The notes: generated from the letters alone by a model not told the origin. A stretch of DNA of 64,000 bases from Amycolatopsis nivea (GCF_004522235.1 NZ_SDLT01000002.1:202024-266023), one strand, 5' to 3'; shown: positions 8,452 to 16,964, counted from the stretch's first letter. Made by a program: numbers and translations.

Positions 8452-9921
8452 ATGACCGAGCGGTTCAAGGTCGTGATCGTGGGCACCGGGTTTTCCGGGC
8501 TCGGCCAGGCGATCCAGCTCGAAAAAGCGGGCATCCGGGACTACGTGATCCTGGAGAAAGCCGACGAGGTCGGCGGCACCTGGCGGGACAACTCGTACCC
8601 GGGCTGCGCGTGCGACGTGCAGTCGCACATGTACTCGTTCTCCTACGCGCAGAACCCGGACTGGAGCCGGTCGTTCTCGCCGCAGCCGGAGATCTTCGAC
8701 TACCTCAAGGGCGTCGCCGACAAGTACCGGTTGCGCGACAAGATCCGGTTCGGCACCGAGATCACCGGCGCGCACTGGGACGAGGGCGAACGCCGCTGGA
8801 CAGTGGAAACCAAGGGCGGCGCCGAGTTTTCCGCGCAGTTCCTCGTCGCCGGCGTCGGCGGACTGCACATCCCGCAGATCCCGAAACTGCCGGGCATCGC
8901 CAAGTTCAAGGGCCAGACCTGGCATTCGGCGCAGTGGAACCACGAGTTCGACCTGGCGGGCAAGCGGGTCGCGGTGATCGGCACCGGCGCGAGCGCGGTG
9001 CAGTTCGTGCCGAAGATCGCGCCCGAGGTCGGCGAATTGACGCTGTTCCAGCGCACGCCGCCGTGGATCATGCCGAAGCCGGACCACGCAATGCCGGGCT
9101 GGGCACGGCAGTTGTTCAAGCGCGTTCCGGGCACGCAGCGGCTGTACCGCAACGCGTTGTACTGGATGCTCGAATCCCGCGCGATCGGGTTCAACGGGCA
9201 CCCGAAACTCATGCAGGCCGCCGAAATCCTCGCGCGCAGGCACATCGCGAAGGGCATCAAAAACCCCGCGCTGCGCCGGAAAGTCACGCCCGACTACACG
9301 ATGGGCTGCAAACGCGTCCTGCTGTCGAATGACTACTTCCCCGCGCTGGACCGACCGAATGTCGATGTCGTCACCGACGGTGTCGCCGAGGTCCGTGCGC
9401 ACAGCATCGTCGACACCGCCGGGGTCGAGCACGAGGTCGACGCGATCATCTACGGCACCGGTTTCAAGGTGACCGACGCGCTGGAGTACCTCGACATCAC
9501 CGGCGTCGGCGGCCGCGATCTGGCGAAAACCTGGGCCACCGAAGGGATCCAGACGCACAAGGGGATCACCGTGTCCGGGTTCCCCAACCTGTTCTTCCTG
9601 CTCGGCCCGAACACCGCGCTCGGCCACAACTCCGTGGTGTTCATGATCGAATCGCAGTCCCGCTACGTGGTCGACGCGATCCGGCTGGCCGATTCCCGCG
9701 GCGCGGCGGCGCTCGACGTGCGGCCGTCGGTGCAGGACGAATTCCAGGAACAGATCCAGGACAAGCTCGTCAAGGGCGTGTGGACCCAGGGCGGCTGCAA
9801 GAGCTGGTACCTCGACGCGAAGGGCGTCAACCGGACCATCTGGCCCGGCTTCACCTGGCGGTACTGGCTGGAGACGCGGCGCGTCGAGCCGAGCGATTAC
9901 GAGCTGAGCGGCCGGTCATGA
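8452..9921 (+). CDS. Flavin-containing monooxygenase, Baeyer-Villiger type
   Basis: FAD- and NADPH-dependent monooxygenase, 489 aa, likely inserting oxygen next to a ketone or hydroxylating a hydrophobic substrate. The first Rossmann loop is GTGFSGLG (residues 11-18) and the second GTGASAVQ. Between them FKGQTWHSAQWN matches the Baeyer-Villiger fingerprint FxGxxxHxxxW. The GGTWRDNSYPGCACD segment is typical of the group. The start is ATG 8452, about 40 bases after the promoter at 8385-8412. The next gene overlaps its stop (ATGA), and a third overlaps that, so all three should be translated from one mRNA. The substrate is not known; the combination suggests oxidation of a lipid, terpene or steroid-like compound. 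Confidence 0.92.
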   Translation: MTERFKVVIVGTGFSGLGQAIQLEKAGIRDYVILEKADEVGGTWRDNSYPGCACDVQSHMYSFSYAQNPDWSRSFSPQPEIFDYLKGVADKYRLRDKIRFGTEITGAHWDEGERRWTVETKGGAEFSAQFLVAGVGGLHIPQIPKLPGIAKFKGQTWHSAQWNHEFDLAGKRVAVIGTGASAVQFVPKIAPEVGELTLFQRTPPWIMPKPDHAMPGWARQLFKRVPGTQRLYRNALYWMLESRAIGFNGHPKLMQAAEILARRHIAKGIKNPALRRKVTPDYTMGCKRVLLSNDYFPALDRPNVDVVTDGVAEVRAHSIVDTAGVEHEVDAIIYGTGFKVTDALEYLDITGVGGRDLAKTWATEGIQTHKGITVSGFPNLFFLLGPNTALGHNSVVFMIESQSRYVVDAIRLADSRGAAALDVRPSVQDEFQEQIQDKLVKGVWTQGGCKSWYLDAKGVNRTIWPGFTWRYWLETRRVEPSDYELSGRS

Positions 9922-10778
9922 GTGCCGACCACGAACAGATCGTGCTCCACGCGCGCGACGTGGAGTTCGACTGGTCGAAGCTGCCGATGCACTGGATTCC
10001 CGGGCAGCCGCAGGCCACGCACAGCATCAACGTGCTGCACCTGGCGCTGCCCGAGGGCGAACGCTGGTTCGTCGAGGTGTTCAAGCAGGCCGTCCCGCTG
10101 ATCCGCGACGAGCGGCTCAAGGAGGACGTGCTCGGGTTCATCGGCCAGGAGGCGATGCACGCCGTCGCGCACGACGGCGCGGCCGAACACCTGGAGTCCG
10201 CCGGGGTTTCCGTGCGGCCCTACATCGCGCAGATGGAGTGGATGTTCCGGCGGCTGCTCGGCGACCGGCCGGGGTCGAGCCGGGAGTGGCTGATCGAACG
10301 GCTCGCGCTGGTCGCGGCGATCGAGCACTACACGGCGTTTCTCGGCCAGTGGATCCTCGACGCGAAGGAACTCGACGCGGCAGGCGCGGACGCGACGATG
10401 CTGGATCTCCTTCGCTGGCACGGCGCGGAGGAGGTCGAGCACCGGTCGGTGGCTTACGACCTGTTCTGCCACCTCGACGGCCGCTACGGTCGCCGAGTGC
10501 GTTCGATGCTCGTGGTGACGCCGGTGCTGGCGTGGATTTTCCTGCGCGGCACCCGGTTCCTGATGAAGAACGACCCGACGCGTCCCGGCCGCACCAGCTG
10601 GCGGGCCTACCGGCGCGCCGCCCGGCAAGGCTTCTTGCCCGGACCGCGCGAACTGCTGCACGAGATCCGGCCGTACTTCCGGAAGTCCTATCACCCCACC
10701 GAAACCGGCAACACCGACCAGGCGGTGGCGTACCTGGCGAGTTCGCCCGCGGCCAAGGCCGCCGACGCTCCGCGATGA
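9918..10778 (+). CDS. Metal-dependent hydrolase-like protein (PF10118 type)
   Basis: Protein of 286 aa resembling the predicted metal-dependent hydrolase family PF10118. Candidate metal ligands lie in two helices, GQEAMHAVAHD (residues about 76-86) and HGAEEVEHRSVAYD (about 171-184). This Glu/His pairing also resembles diiron proteins, so an oxidative role is possible. A hydrophobic segment, MLVVTPVLAWIFLRG, suggests membrane contact. ATG 9918 overlaps the monooxygenase stop and its own stop overlaps the reductase start, so it is translationally coupled to both redox partners. Biochemical function is unproven in the family. Confidence 0.8.
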   Translation: MSADHEQIVLHARDVEFDWSKLPMHWIPGQPQATHSINVLHLALPEGERWFVEVFKQAVPLIRDERLKEDVLGFIGQEAMHAVAHDGAAEHLESAGVSVRPYIAQMEWMFRRLLGDRPGSSREWLIERLALVAAIEHYTAFLGQWILDAKELDAAGADATMLDLLRWHGAEEVEHRSVAYDLFCHLDGRYGRRVRSMLVVTPVLAWIFLRGTRFLMKNDPTRPGRTSWRAYRRAARQGFLPGPRELLHEIRPYFRKSYHPTETGNTDQAVAYLASSPAAKAADAPR

Positions 10779-11773
10779 CCGCACCGCAGTTCCCGCCCCG
10801 ACTCGACGGCAGCGGCAGGCGCGACCGGCTGATGTCCACTTTGGTCGCGGTCGGCGCGGCTTATCGAAAGCTGGCCGAGGTTTCCGGGCGACGGCGCCCG
10901 CCGGTGCGGGAGGTCGACCGTCGGCTGCCGTTGGTCGTCGACGCCGTGCGCGCCGAAGCCGACGGCGTGGTGAGTCTTCGGCTCGTACGACCGGACTCGA
11001 CACCGTTGCCCGCGTGGCGTCCCGGCGCGCATATCGATTTCATCCTGCCTTCCGGAACAGTGCGGCAGTATTCCCTGTGCGGTTCGCCTTCGGACCTGTC
11101 GCACTACCGGATTGCCGTGCGGCACATCGGTTCCGCGTCCGCCGAGGTGCACGCGCTCACCGCCGGAACCCGCGTCACCGCGCGCGGGCCGCGCAATGCT
11201 TTTCCGTTCGTCGCCGCACCCGCGTATCACTTCGTGGCGGGCGGAATCGGGATCACGCCGATCCTGCCGATGGTGCGCCGTGCGCAGGAGATCGGCGCGG
11301 ATTGGCGGCTGGTTTACACCGGCCGTTCTCGTGAATCGATGCCGTTCCTCGACGAGCTTCCCGCCGAGCGAGTGCGGGTCCGGCCGGACACGGAGTTCGG
11401 CATCCCGGCGTCCGGCGCGGAACTGCTGGAGGAAATGCCCGAGGGCGCGTCGGTGTACTGCTGCGGCCCGGTGCCGATGATCACCGGCGTCCGCGTCGAC
11501 CTGGCCCGCACGGGCGCGACCGCGGTCTACTTCGAACGGTTCTCGCCGCCGCCGATCGTGGACGGCGAACCGTTCCGCGTGGTGCTGCGCCGCAGCGGCC
11601 GCACCCTCGACGTGCCTGCCGACCGCTCCACGCTCGACGTGGTGCGCGAGGTGCTGCCAGACGTGCCGTACTCGTGTCGCCAGGGCTTCTGCGGCACCTG
11701 CGAGGTGGCGGCCGAAGACGGCGGGCGCGTGCGGATCTGCGTCGACCGCGGGCCCGCCGTCCTGGAGCTTTAG
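10775..11773 (+). CDS. PDR/VanB-type oxidoreductase with shortened [2Fe-2S] domain
   Basis: Phthalate-dioxygenase-reductase-like electron-transfer protein, 332 aa. A flavin-binding barrel (RQYSLCGSPSDLSHYRIAV) and an NAD-binding domain (HFVAGGIGITPILPM, YCCGPVPMI) precede a C-terminal plant-ferredoxin-type domain. The first three cluster cysteines are intact as CRQGFCGTC (C-x4-C-x2-C), but only 12 residues separate the third from the fourth cysteine (VRIC) where about 29 is usual, so an internal loop is missing while the reading frame stays open. It probably passes electrons from NAD(P)H to a partner, perhaps the co-transcribed PF10118 protein. ATG 10775 overlaps the preceding stop. Its stop overlaps that of the convergent YciI-like gene. 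Confidence 0.87.
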   Translation: MTAPQFPPRLDGSGRRDRLMSTLVAVGAAYRKLAEVSGRRRPPVREVDRRLPLVVDAVRAEADGVVSLRLVRPDSTPLPAWRPGAHIDFILPSGTVRQYSLCGSPSDLSHYRIAVRHIGSASAEVHALTAGTRVTARGPRNAFPFVAAPAYHFVAGGIGITPILPMVRRAQEIGADWRLVYTGRSRESMPFLDELPAERVRVRPDTEFGIPASGAELLEEMPEGASVYCCGPVPMITGVRVDLARTGATAVYFERFSPPPIVDGEPFRVVLRRSGRTLDVPADRSTLDVVREVLPDVPYSCRQGFCGTCEVAAEDGGRVRICVDRGPAVLEL

Positions 11774-12054
11774 TTCTGCGGCGGAACCCAGTCGCCGAGC
11801 AGCGGCTTGAACTCGCGGACGCTGCGCTCGGCCACGACGCCTTCGAGCGCGTACGGGTCGTTGTCGATCAGCTCTGCCAGCGCCGCCTCGTCCTCGGCCT
11901 GCCAGAGCACCAGCCCGCCGGAGTTGTCGGCGAGCGGACCGGCCACCGCGACGCGGCCTGCCTCGACGTGCTCTTTCAGGTAGTCCCGGTGCCGCGGCCG
12001 GACGTCGGCCAGCTTCTCCTGGACATAGCGGATTTCGACGAGGTACCAGGCCAT
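11770..12054 (-). CDS. YciI-like protein
   Basis: Small protein of 94 aa with the YciI-like ferredoxin-fold domain. Recognisable parts are the N-terminal YLVEIRYVQ strand, the HRDYLKEHVEAGRVAVAGPL segment with the conserved histidine and Gly-Pro-Leu, and the ending NDPYALEGVVAERSVREF with its Asp-Pro-Tyr. Function within the family is mostly unknown, although some members act on chlorinated or lactone intermediates. It converges on the reductase gene with a 4-bp overlap of the stops. The 12055-12251 gap to the divergent sigma-factor gene holds the promoters of both. Confidence 0.88.
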   Translation of the reverse strand: MAWYLVEIRYVQEKLADVRPRHRDYLKEHVEAGRVAVAGPLADNSGGLVLWQAEDEAALAELIDNDPYALEGVVAERSVREFKPLLGDWVPPQN

Positions 12055-12251
12055 GCGCTTACTCCTGGGGTGAGCACGACAGTGACGCCGCAGACGCTAC
12101 CGGTGACAGCCGGGCGGACGCACCATGCGAGCGGTGGCAGCGGGAGGCCAACCCGATAGGCTAGGCGCGGGCGGAACCTGTGTGCACGCTGTGCCTATCG
12201 CGCACGCGTTGGGGCCTGCGGAGCGGACACGTCGAGGACAGGCGGGGATAC

Positions 12252-12827
12252 ATGCTGGAGGGGAACGCGGAACGCAGCGTCGAGGCGACCCTCGGCCACC
12301 TGCGGACCATGGACGGGCCGGTCCCGGCGCAGCCGCCGACCGCCCCGTTGAACCTGGAAGACCTCTACCGGCAGCACCGGATGCGGCTGGTCCGGCTGGC
12401 CATCCTGCTGGTCGACGAGCCGGCCACGGCCGAAGACGTCGTGCAGGAGGCGTTCACCGGCCTGCACCGCAACTGGGGCAGGCTGCGCGACGCCGCCGCG
12501 GCCGTCGGCTACCTGCGCACCGCGGTGGTCAACGGATCGCGCAGTGTGCTGCGCCGGCGCAAGACCGCCCGCGAGTACGTGCCCCCGCACGCGGTGAACG
12601 CCCGGTCCGCGGAAAGCCTCGCGATGCTCTCCAGCGAGCACCAGGCCGTGGTCAACGCCCTGTCGAAGCTTCCGCCGCGCCAGCGCGAGGTGCTCGTGCT
12701 GCGCTACTACGGCGGGCTGAGCGAAGCGGAGATTTCGGAAGCCGCGGGCATTTCGAAGGGCACCGTGAAGTCAACCGCCAGCCGGGCGCTGGAAGCGTTG
12801 CAGAAGGCAATGCAGCCGCCTCAGTGA
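12252..12827 (+). CDS. RNA polymerase sigma factor, ECF/SigE-like
   Basis: Group IV sigma factor of about 191 aa that would direct RNA polymerase to a specific promoter set. Region 2 covers LEDLYRQHRMRLVRLAILLV through DVVQEAFTGLHRNWG; region 4 covers LPPRQREVLVLRYYGGLSEAEI with the helix-turn-helix SEAAGISKGTVKSTASRALE. ATG 12252 is preferred; an in-frame GTG at 12180 would add 24 residues of poorly conserved sequence, and GATAGGCT at about 12155-12162 looks like a -10 box that would lie just before it. No anti-sigma gene is adjacent. The nagA gene follows after its own dre operator. Confidence 0.87.
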   Translation: MLEGNAERSVEATLGHLRTMDGPVPAQPPTAPLNLEDLYRQHRMRLVRLAILLVDEPATAEDVVQEAFTGLHRNWGRLRDAAAAVGYLRTAVVNGSRSVLRRRKTAREYVPPHAVNARSAESLAMLSSEHQAVVNALSKLPPRQREVLVLRYYGGLSEAEISEAAGISKGTVKSTASRALEALQKAMQPPQ

Positions 12828-12862
12828 CCTGGGCGGACCAATCTCGCGCTGGTCGACCCTCC

Positions 12863-12876
12863 TTGGTCCAGACCAA
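12863..12876 (+). promoter_or_regulatory. dre-like operator (DasR/NagR type) upstream of nagA
   Basis: TTGGTC and GACCAA flank a CA centre, matching the core of the DasR-responsive element whose consensus centre is TGGTCTAGACCA. It lies just upstream of TATGCT (12879-12884), itself seven bases before the nagA GTG, so bound repressor would block RNA polymerase. In streptomycetes DasR represses nagA and responds to phosphorylated aminosugars. The site is seen directly; DasR control is inferred. Confidence 0.8.
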
Positions 12877-12891
12877 TATATGCTGGACCGC

Positions 12892-14070
12892 GTGAAGCAC
12901 CCCGGAGACTTCGTCATCACGGGCGGCCGCGTCGTGGCCCCGGACCGCGTACTCGACGACGGCTGGCTCGCCGTGTCCGGCGGACAGATCGCCGCGGTAG
13001 GCACCGGAACGCCCCCGAGCAGCCCGGACGCCGCCACGGTCGACGTCGCCGGGGCGCTGGTCGTGCCCGGTTTCGTGGACACCCACTGCCACGGCGGCGG
13101 CGGCGCGTCGTTCTCGACGCTCGACCCGGACGAGATCCGCACCGCGGTCCGCGCGCACCGGCGGCACGGCACCACCACCATGCTCGCGAGCCTGGTCTCC
13201 GACCCGATCGACCTGCTCACCGAACAGATCGCCGCGCTGCGCGAACTCGTGCAGGAGGGCGACCTCGCGGGCATCCACCTGGAGGGCCCGTTCATCTCGC
13301 GCGCGCGCTGCGGTGCCCACGATCCGGACACTCTGCGTGAACCGGACACCGGGACCGTCGAGAAGCTGCTGCGCGCCGGGCACGGCGCCATCCGGATGGT
13401 CACGCTCGCGCCCGAGCTGCACGGCGGCGTCAAGGCGGTCCGGCAGCTCGCCGAATCCGGCGTGATCGCCGCGATCGGCCACACCGACGGGGTCGCCGAC
13501 CAGCTGGTTCCGGCCATCGACGCCGGCGCGACGGTCGCCACCCACCTGTTCAACGGCATGCGCCCGCTGCACCACCGCGAGCCGGGTCCGGTCGGCGTGC
13601 TGCTCGACGACGAGCGCGTGACGGTCGAGCTGATCTGCGACCTGGTCCACCTGCACCCGACGGTCGTGCGGCTGGCCGCGCAGCACGCGGGCCGCGGCCG
13701 GACGGTGCTGATCACCGACGCCATGTCGGCCACCGACGCCGCCGACGGCCGCTACACGCTGGGCAGGCTGGAGGTCGACGTCCACGACGGCGTCGCCACC
13801 CTGGACAACGGTTCGCTCGCCGGAAGCACGCTGACCATGGACAACGCCTTCCGCAACCTGGTGAAGGGTGCGAAACTCGACGTACTGGACGCCGTCCGGG
13901 CGACGTCGGCGCGACCGGCCGAACTGCTCGGCATCGCCGACCGCACCGGCGCACTGCGCCCCGGCCTCGCCGCGGACGCCGTGATCCTGGACGACGACCT
14001 GCGCCCGTCCCGGGTACTGCACCGGGGCGAATGGGTGGCCGAGGCGGGCCGGGCTACCTTGAGTACGTGA
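12892..14070 (+). CDS. nagA: N-acetylglucosamine-6-phosphate deacetylase
   Basis: Cytoplasmic amidohydrolase that removes the acetyl group from GlcNAc-6-phosphate, giving glucosamine-6-phosphate for glycolysis or cell-wall precursors. Length 392 aa fits. Motifs are DTHCHGGGG near residues 63-71 (metal-binding HxH), HLEGPFIS (catalytic-site glutamate), AIGHTDG and ATHLFNGM with its histidines, and LITDAMSA with the catalytic aspartate. GTG 12892 is preferred over ATG 12880 because TATGCT lies seven bases before it, suggesting a leaderless mRNA, and the dre operator lies next to it. It stands alone here without nagB; the kinase and uptake genes are not in the window. Confidence 0.95.
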   Translation: MKHPGDFVITGGRVVAPDRVLDDGWLAVSGGQIAAVGTGTPPSSPDAATVDVAGALVVPGFVDTHCHGGGGASFSTLDPDEIRTAVRAHRRHGTTTMLASLVSDPIDLLTEQIAALRELVQEGDLAGIHLEGPFISRARCGAHDPDTLREPDTGTVEKLLRAGHGAIRMVTLAPELHGGVKAVRQLAESGVIAAIGHTDGVADQLVPAIDAGATVATHLFNGMRPLHHREPGPVGVLLDDERVTVELICDLVHLHPTVVRLAAQHAGRGRTVLITDAMSATDAADGRYTLGRLEVDVHDGVATLDNGSLAGSTLTMDNAFRNLVKGAKLDVLDAVRATSARPAELLGIADRTGALRPGLAADAVILDDDLRPSRVLHRGEWVAEAGRATLST

Positions 14071-14102
14071 CGAGCTAGCACTTCGACAGGCGGACGGAGC
14101 GG

Positions 14103-14660
14103 ATGAGCGAGCCGAAAGACCCGGAACGGTTACTGGCCGACGCGCTGCGTGCACAAGCCGTCTTCGCTCCGCACGTCCTGCCGAATCCAGCGGAAGACCA
14201 GGCTGCTTCGGAAGCTTCGGGCACCGGCTCGGTCCAGCCCGGCGCGTCCGGCACGGGCTCGTTCAGCGCGGCAGGCGGTCCCGGCATCTCCGGCCCCGGT
14301 ACCGCCGGAACCGGTTCGTTCGGTGCCGCTCCGGCATCCGGCACCGGTTCGTTCGGCGCCTCGGCCCAGACCGGCGCGCCGTCGCAGACCGGCCCGACCA
14401 CCGAACTGCCGCCCAACTACGGCCTGCTGTCCGGCGCGGGCGCCGACTCGCTCGCCCGCGAACGCGCCGCCCTCGACGCGGCCGACACCTCGCCCGGCAC
14501 CACCGGCTCGATCCCGCCGGTCGGGTCCGCCGACGCGACTGTCCGGCGCCCCGCCCAGGCAGCGCAGAACGGCCCGCTGCCCGCGCACTGGGTCCTGCTG
14601 CTGGCGGTGCTGCTCGGTCTCGCCGCCGGGTCCGTCATCGGCCTGCTGACGCTGATCTGA
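14103..14660 (+). CDS. Low-complexity single-pass membrane protein with GTGSF repeats
   Basis: Unrecognised 185-aa protein. A short charged N-terminus (SEPKDPERLLADAL) is followed by a Gly/Ser/Thr/Ala/Pro-rich region in which SGTGSV, SGTGSF, AGTGSF and SGTGSF recur every 15-30 residues (about residues 39-85). After about 70 further disordered residues, one hydrophobic segment (HWVLLLAVLLGLAAGSVIGLLTLI) ends the protein, so it is probably tail-anchored with its bulk in the cytoplasm. GGAGCGG precedes ATG 14103. It follows nagA by 32 bases and could be co-transcribed, but no functional link is evident. The repeats could be phosphorylation or interaction motifs, which is speculation. Confidence 0.75.
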   Translation: MSEPKDPERLLADALRAQAVFAPHVLPNPAEDQAASEASGTGSVQPGASGTGSFSAAGGPGISGPGTAGTGSFGAAPASGTGSFGASAQTGAPSQTGPTTELPPNYGLLSGAGADSLARERAALDAADTSPGTTGSIPPVGSADATVRRPAQAAQNGPLPAHWVLLLAVLLGLAAGSVIGLLTLI

Positions 14661-14801
14661 GCCCTGCCGCGCCCTCGGTTGCCCGGACGGCCACTGCCGC
14701 GGGGCACTCCCGGGCCGAGTTCTTAACCCCGATCCCACACCGATGACCTGCGATTCCTTGCCCGATGAGGCCACCCTGAGTCACCCTGTACCGTTTTCGG
14801 T

Positions 14802-15506
14802 GTGATTCTCGCCCAGAACACAGTGACCACCATGTCCCTGCTGCCGTCGTGGCTGGACCCGCAGCATCTGCTGAACGGGCTGACGGCCCCCGTGATCGCC
14901 GTGCTGTGCTTGATCATCTTCATCGAGAGCAGCATCTTCCCGGTCCTTCCCGGCGACTCGCTGCTCTTCACCGCGGGCCTGTTCATCGCGAACGGCACGC
15001 TGAAGGCTCCGCTGTGGCTGGTGTGCGTGCTGGTCACGGTCGCCGCGCTGCTGGGCAACGTCGTCGGGTACTACCTCGGCTACTTCGTCGGGCCGAAGCT
15101 GTTCAGCAGGCCGGACTCGAAGTTCTTCAAGCAGGAGTACGTCGACAAGACGCACACGTTCCTGGAAAAACACGGTCCGAAGGCCGTCGTGCTGGCCCGG
15201 TTCGTGCCGTTCGTGCGGACGTTCATCACCTGGATCGCCGGCATCGGCCGGATGGACCCGAAGCGCTACTTCACGTACACGGTCATCGGCGGCATCCTGT
15301 GGGCCGCAGGCATCACCGTGCTGGGGTCGCTGCTGGGCAACATCGGCTTCATCCGGGACAACGTCGACGCGATCTTCGTCCTCATCGTGCTGGTGTCGGT
15401 GGTGCCGATCGCCATCGAGTACCTGAAGAGCCGCCGCGAGAAGAAGGCCCGCCCGGCCGACGGTTCGGCCGACGTCACGCAGCAGATCCCGCGCGTGCGC
15501 GACTGA
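14802..15506 (+). CDS. DedA-family membrane protein
   Basis: Integral membrane protein of 234 aa from the DedA/VTT family, members of which flip or transport lipids such as undecaprenyl phosphate and phosphatidylethanolamine. Family motifs are the N-terminal FIESSIFPVLPGDSLLF, the GYYLGYFVG segment and the cytoplasmic loop ARFVPFVRTFITWIAGIGRM containing the conserved F/YxR-x3-R signature. Several transmembrane helices and a basic C-terminal tail (KSRREKKARP) are visible. GTG 14802 is supported by TACCGT seven bases upstream; ATG 14832 is the alternative. It ends at a strong hairpin shared with the convergent flavoprotein gene. A second DedA gene lies at 26729. Confidence 0.9.
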   Translation: MILAQNTVTTMSLLPSWLDPQHLLNGLTAPVIAVLCLIIFIESSIFPVLPGDSLLFTAGLFIANGTLKAPLWLVCVLVTVAALLGNVVGYYLGYFVGPKLFSRPDSKFFKQEYVDKTHTFLEKHGPKAVVLARFVPFVRTFITWIAGIGRMDPKRYFTYTVIGGILWAAGITVLGSLLGNIGFIRDNVDAIFVLIVLVSVVPIAIEYLKSRREKKARPADGSADVTQQIPRVRD

Positions 15507-15521
15507 TTCCTGGTTCTACGA

Positions 15522-15557
15522 CGAAGCGGCGTCCGGACTTTCCCGGACGCCGCTTCG
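15522..15557. terminator. Strong bidirectional terminator hairpin
   Basis: Arms CGAAGCGGCGTCCGG and CCGGACGCCGCTTCG pair perfectly over 15 bp around a 6-nt loop, between the convergent DedA and flavoprotein genes. A short T-run (TGTTTC) follows on the plus strand. Confidence 0.85.
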
Positions 15558-15569
15558 CTGTTTCGGGGT

Positions 15570-16964
15570 TCAGTCGGTCATCGAGAACATCGAGCCCGGG
15601 TTGAAGAGGTTCTCCGGGTCGAGGGCCTGTTTGATCTGCCGGTGCACGCGGATCCCGACCGGGCCGATTTCGCGGGCGAGCCATTCGCGCTTGATCTTGC
15701 CGACGCCGTGTTCGCCGGTCACCGTGCCGCCGAGCGACAGGCCGACTTCGAGGATCTCGTCGAACGCCTGCTGGGCGCGCGCGAACTCGTCCGCGGAATC
15801 GGGCGCGTACACGATGGTCGGGTGCATGTTCCCGTCCCCGGCGTGGCCGACGACGGCGATCTTGAGCCCGACCTTCTCGCTGATCCGTTCGCAGCCGCGG
15901 ATCAGCTCGGCGATCCGGGTGCGGGGCACGCTGACGTCGTCGGTGAGCCAGACGCCGTAGGTCTCCAGCGCGGTCAGCACGACGCGGCGGGCCTGCAGCA
16001 GCATCTTGCCCTCTTCGAGGTCGTCCGTGGCGTAGACCAGGTCCGCGCCGCAGTCGGTGCAGATCTGCTCGAGTAGCGCCAGTTCGCGGCGAGCCGCCTC
16101 GCCGCCCGCGTCGGACTGGCCGAGCAGCAGGGCCTGACAGTCCGAGCCCGCGCCGAGGTCGGTGTTGAGGTAGGTCTCGGACGCCTTGATCGACGCCGCG
16201 TCCATGATCTCCAGCAGCGACGGCACCAGCCCCTCGCGCACCGCCCGCGCGACCGCTTCGCCGGCCGCCTCGGTGGTGTTGAACCCGGCGACAAAAGTGG
16301 CCGGGGCCTGCGGAAGCGGCCGCAGCGAAACGGTCGCCTGGGTGATGACGCCGAGCGTGCCTTCGCTGCCGATGAACAGCTTGGTGAGGTCGTAGCCCGC
16401 GACGCCCTTGACCGTGCGGCGGCCGGTTTTCAGCAGCGATCCGTCCGCGAGCACCACCTCGAGGCCGAGCACCGAATCGGTGGTCACGCCGTATTTCACG
16501 CAGCAGAGGCCGCCGGCGTTGGTGGAGAGGTTGCCGCCGATGGTGCACCAGTCGTAGCTGGACGGGTCGGGCGGATAGAACAGGCCGTGCTTCTCGACGG
16601 CGGACCGGAAGTCGAGGTTGACGACGCCCGGCTGCACGACGGCGAGCCGGTTGCCCGCGTCGACCTCGACGATCTCGTTCAGTTTCATCAGCGAAAGCAC
16701 GACACAGCCGTCGATCGCGTTGGCCGCGCCGGAAAGCCCGCTGCCCGCCCCGCGCGGCACGATGGGGACTCTCGCTTCGGCACAGGCACGGACCGTCGCC
16801 TGCACTCCCGCGGTATCCGCCGGAAGCACTACCGCCAACGGTTTTCCCGAGGGAGCGAGCGGCATCATGTCGCGCGCGTAGGCGTCGGTGACGTCAGCGT
16901 CGGTGAGCACCGCGGCCGGGCCGAGGTCGTCCCGAAGCCGCTGGAGGAGGGCGTCGTTGCTCAT
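15570..16964 (-). CDS. FAD-linked oxidase (glycolate oxidase GlcD / D-lactate dehydrogenase-like)
   Basis: Flavoprotein of 464 aa oxidising a 2-hydroxy acid such as glycolate or D-lactate. The FAD-binding domain contains VPRGAGSGLSGAA (residues about 70-82) and GGNLSTNAGG. The FAD-oxidase C-terminal domain includes the conserved VVGHAGDGNMHP, GEHGVGKIKREWL and NLFNPGSMF. GlcE and GlcF partners are not adjacent, so it may act alone. The ATG at 16964 sits in a region with an AT-rich inverted repeat upstream (16997-17010). It converges on DedA with a shared terminator. The precise substrate cannot be assigned from sequence alone. Confidence 0.9.
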   Translation of the reverse strand: MSNDALLQRLRDDLGPAAVLTDADVTDAYARDMMPLAPSGKPLAVVLPADTAGVQATVRACAEARVPIVPRGAGSGLSGAANAIDGCVVLSLMKLNEIVEVDAGNRLAVVQPGVVNLDFRSAVEKHGLFYPPDPSSYDWCTIGGNLSTNAGGLCCVKYGVTTDSVLGLEVVLADGSLLKTGRRTVKGVAGYDLTKLFIGSEGTLGVITQATVSLRPLPQAPATFVAGFNTTEAAGEAVARAVREGLVPSLLEIMDAASIKASETYLNTDLGAGSDCQALLLGQSDAGGEAARRELALLEQICTDCGADLVYATDDLEEGKMLLQARRVVLTALETYGVWLTDDVSVPRTRIAELIRGCERISEKVGLKIAVVGHAGDGNMHPTIVYAPDSADEFARAQQAFDEILEVGLSLGGTVTGEHGVGKIKREWLAREIGPVGIRVHRQIKQALDPENLFNPGSMFSMTD

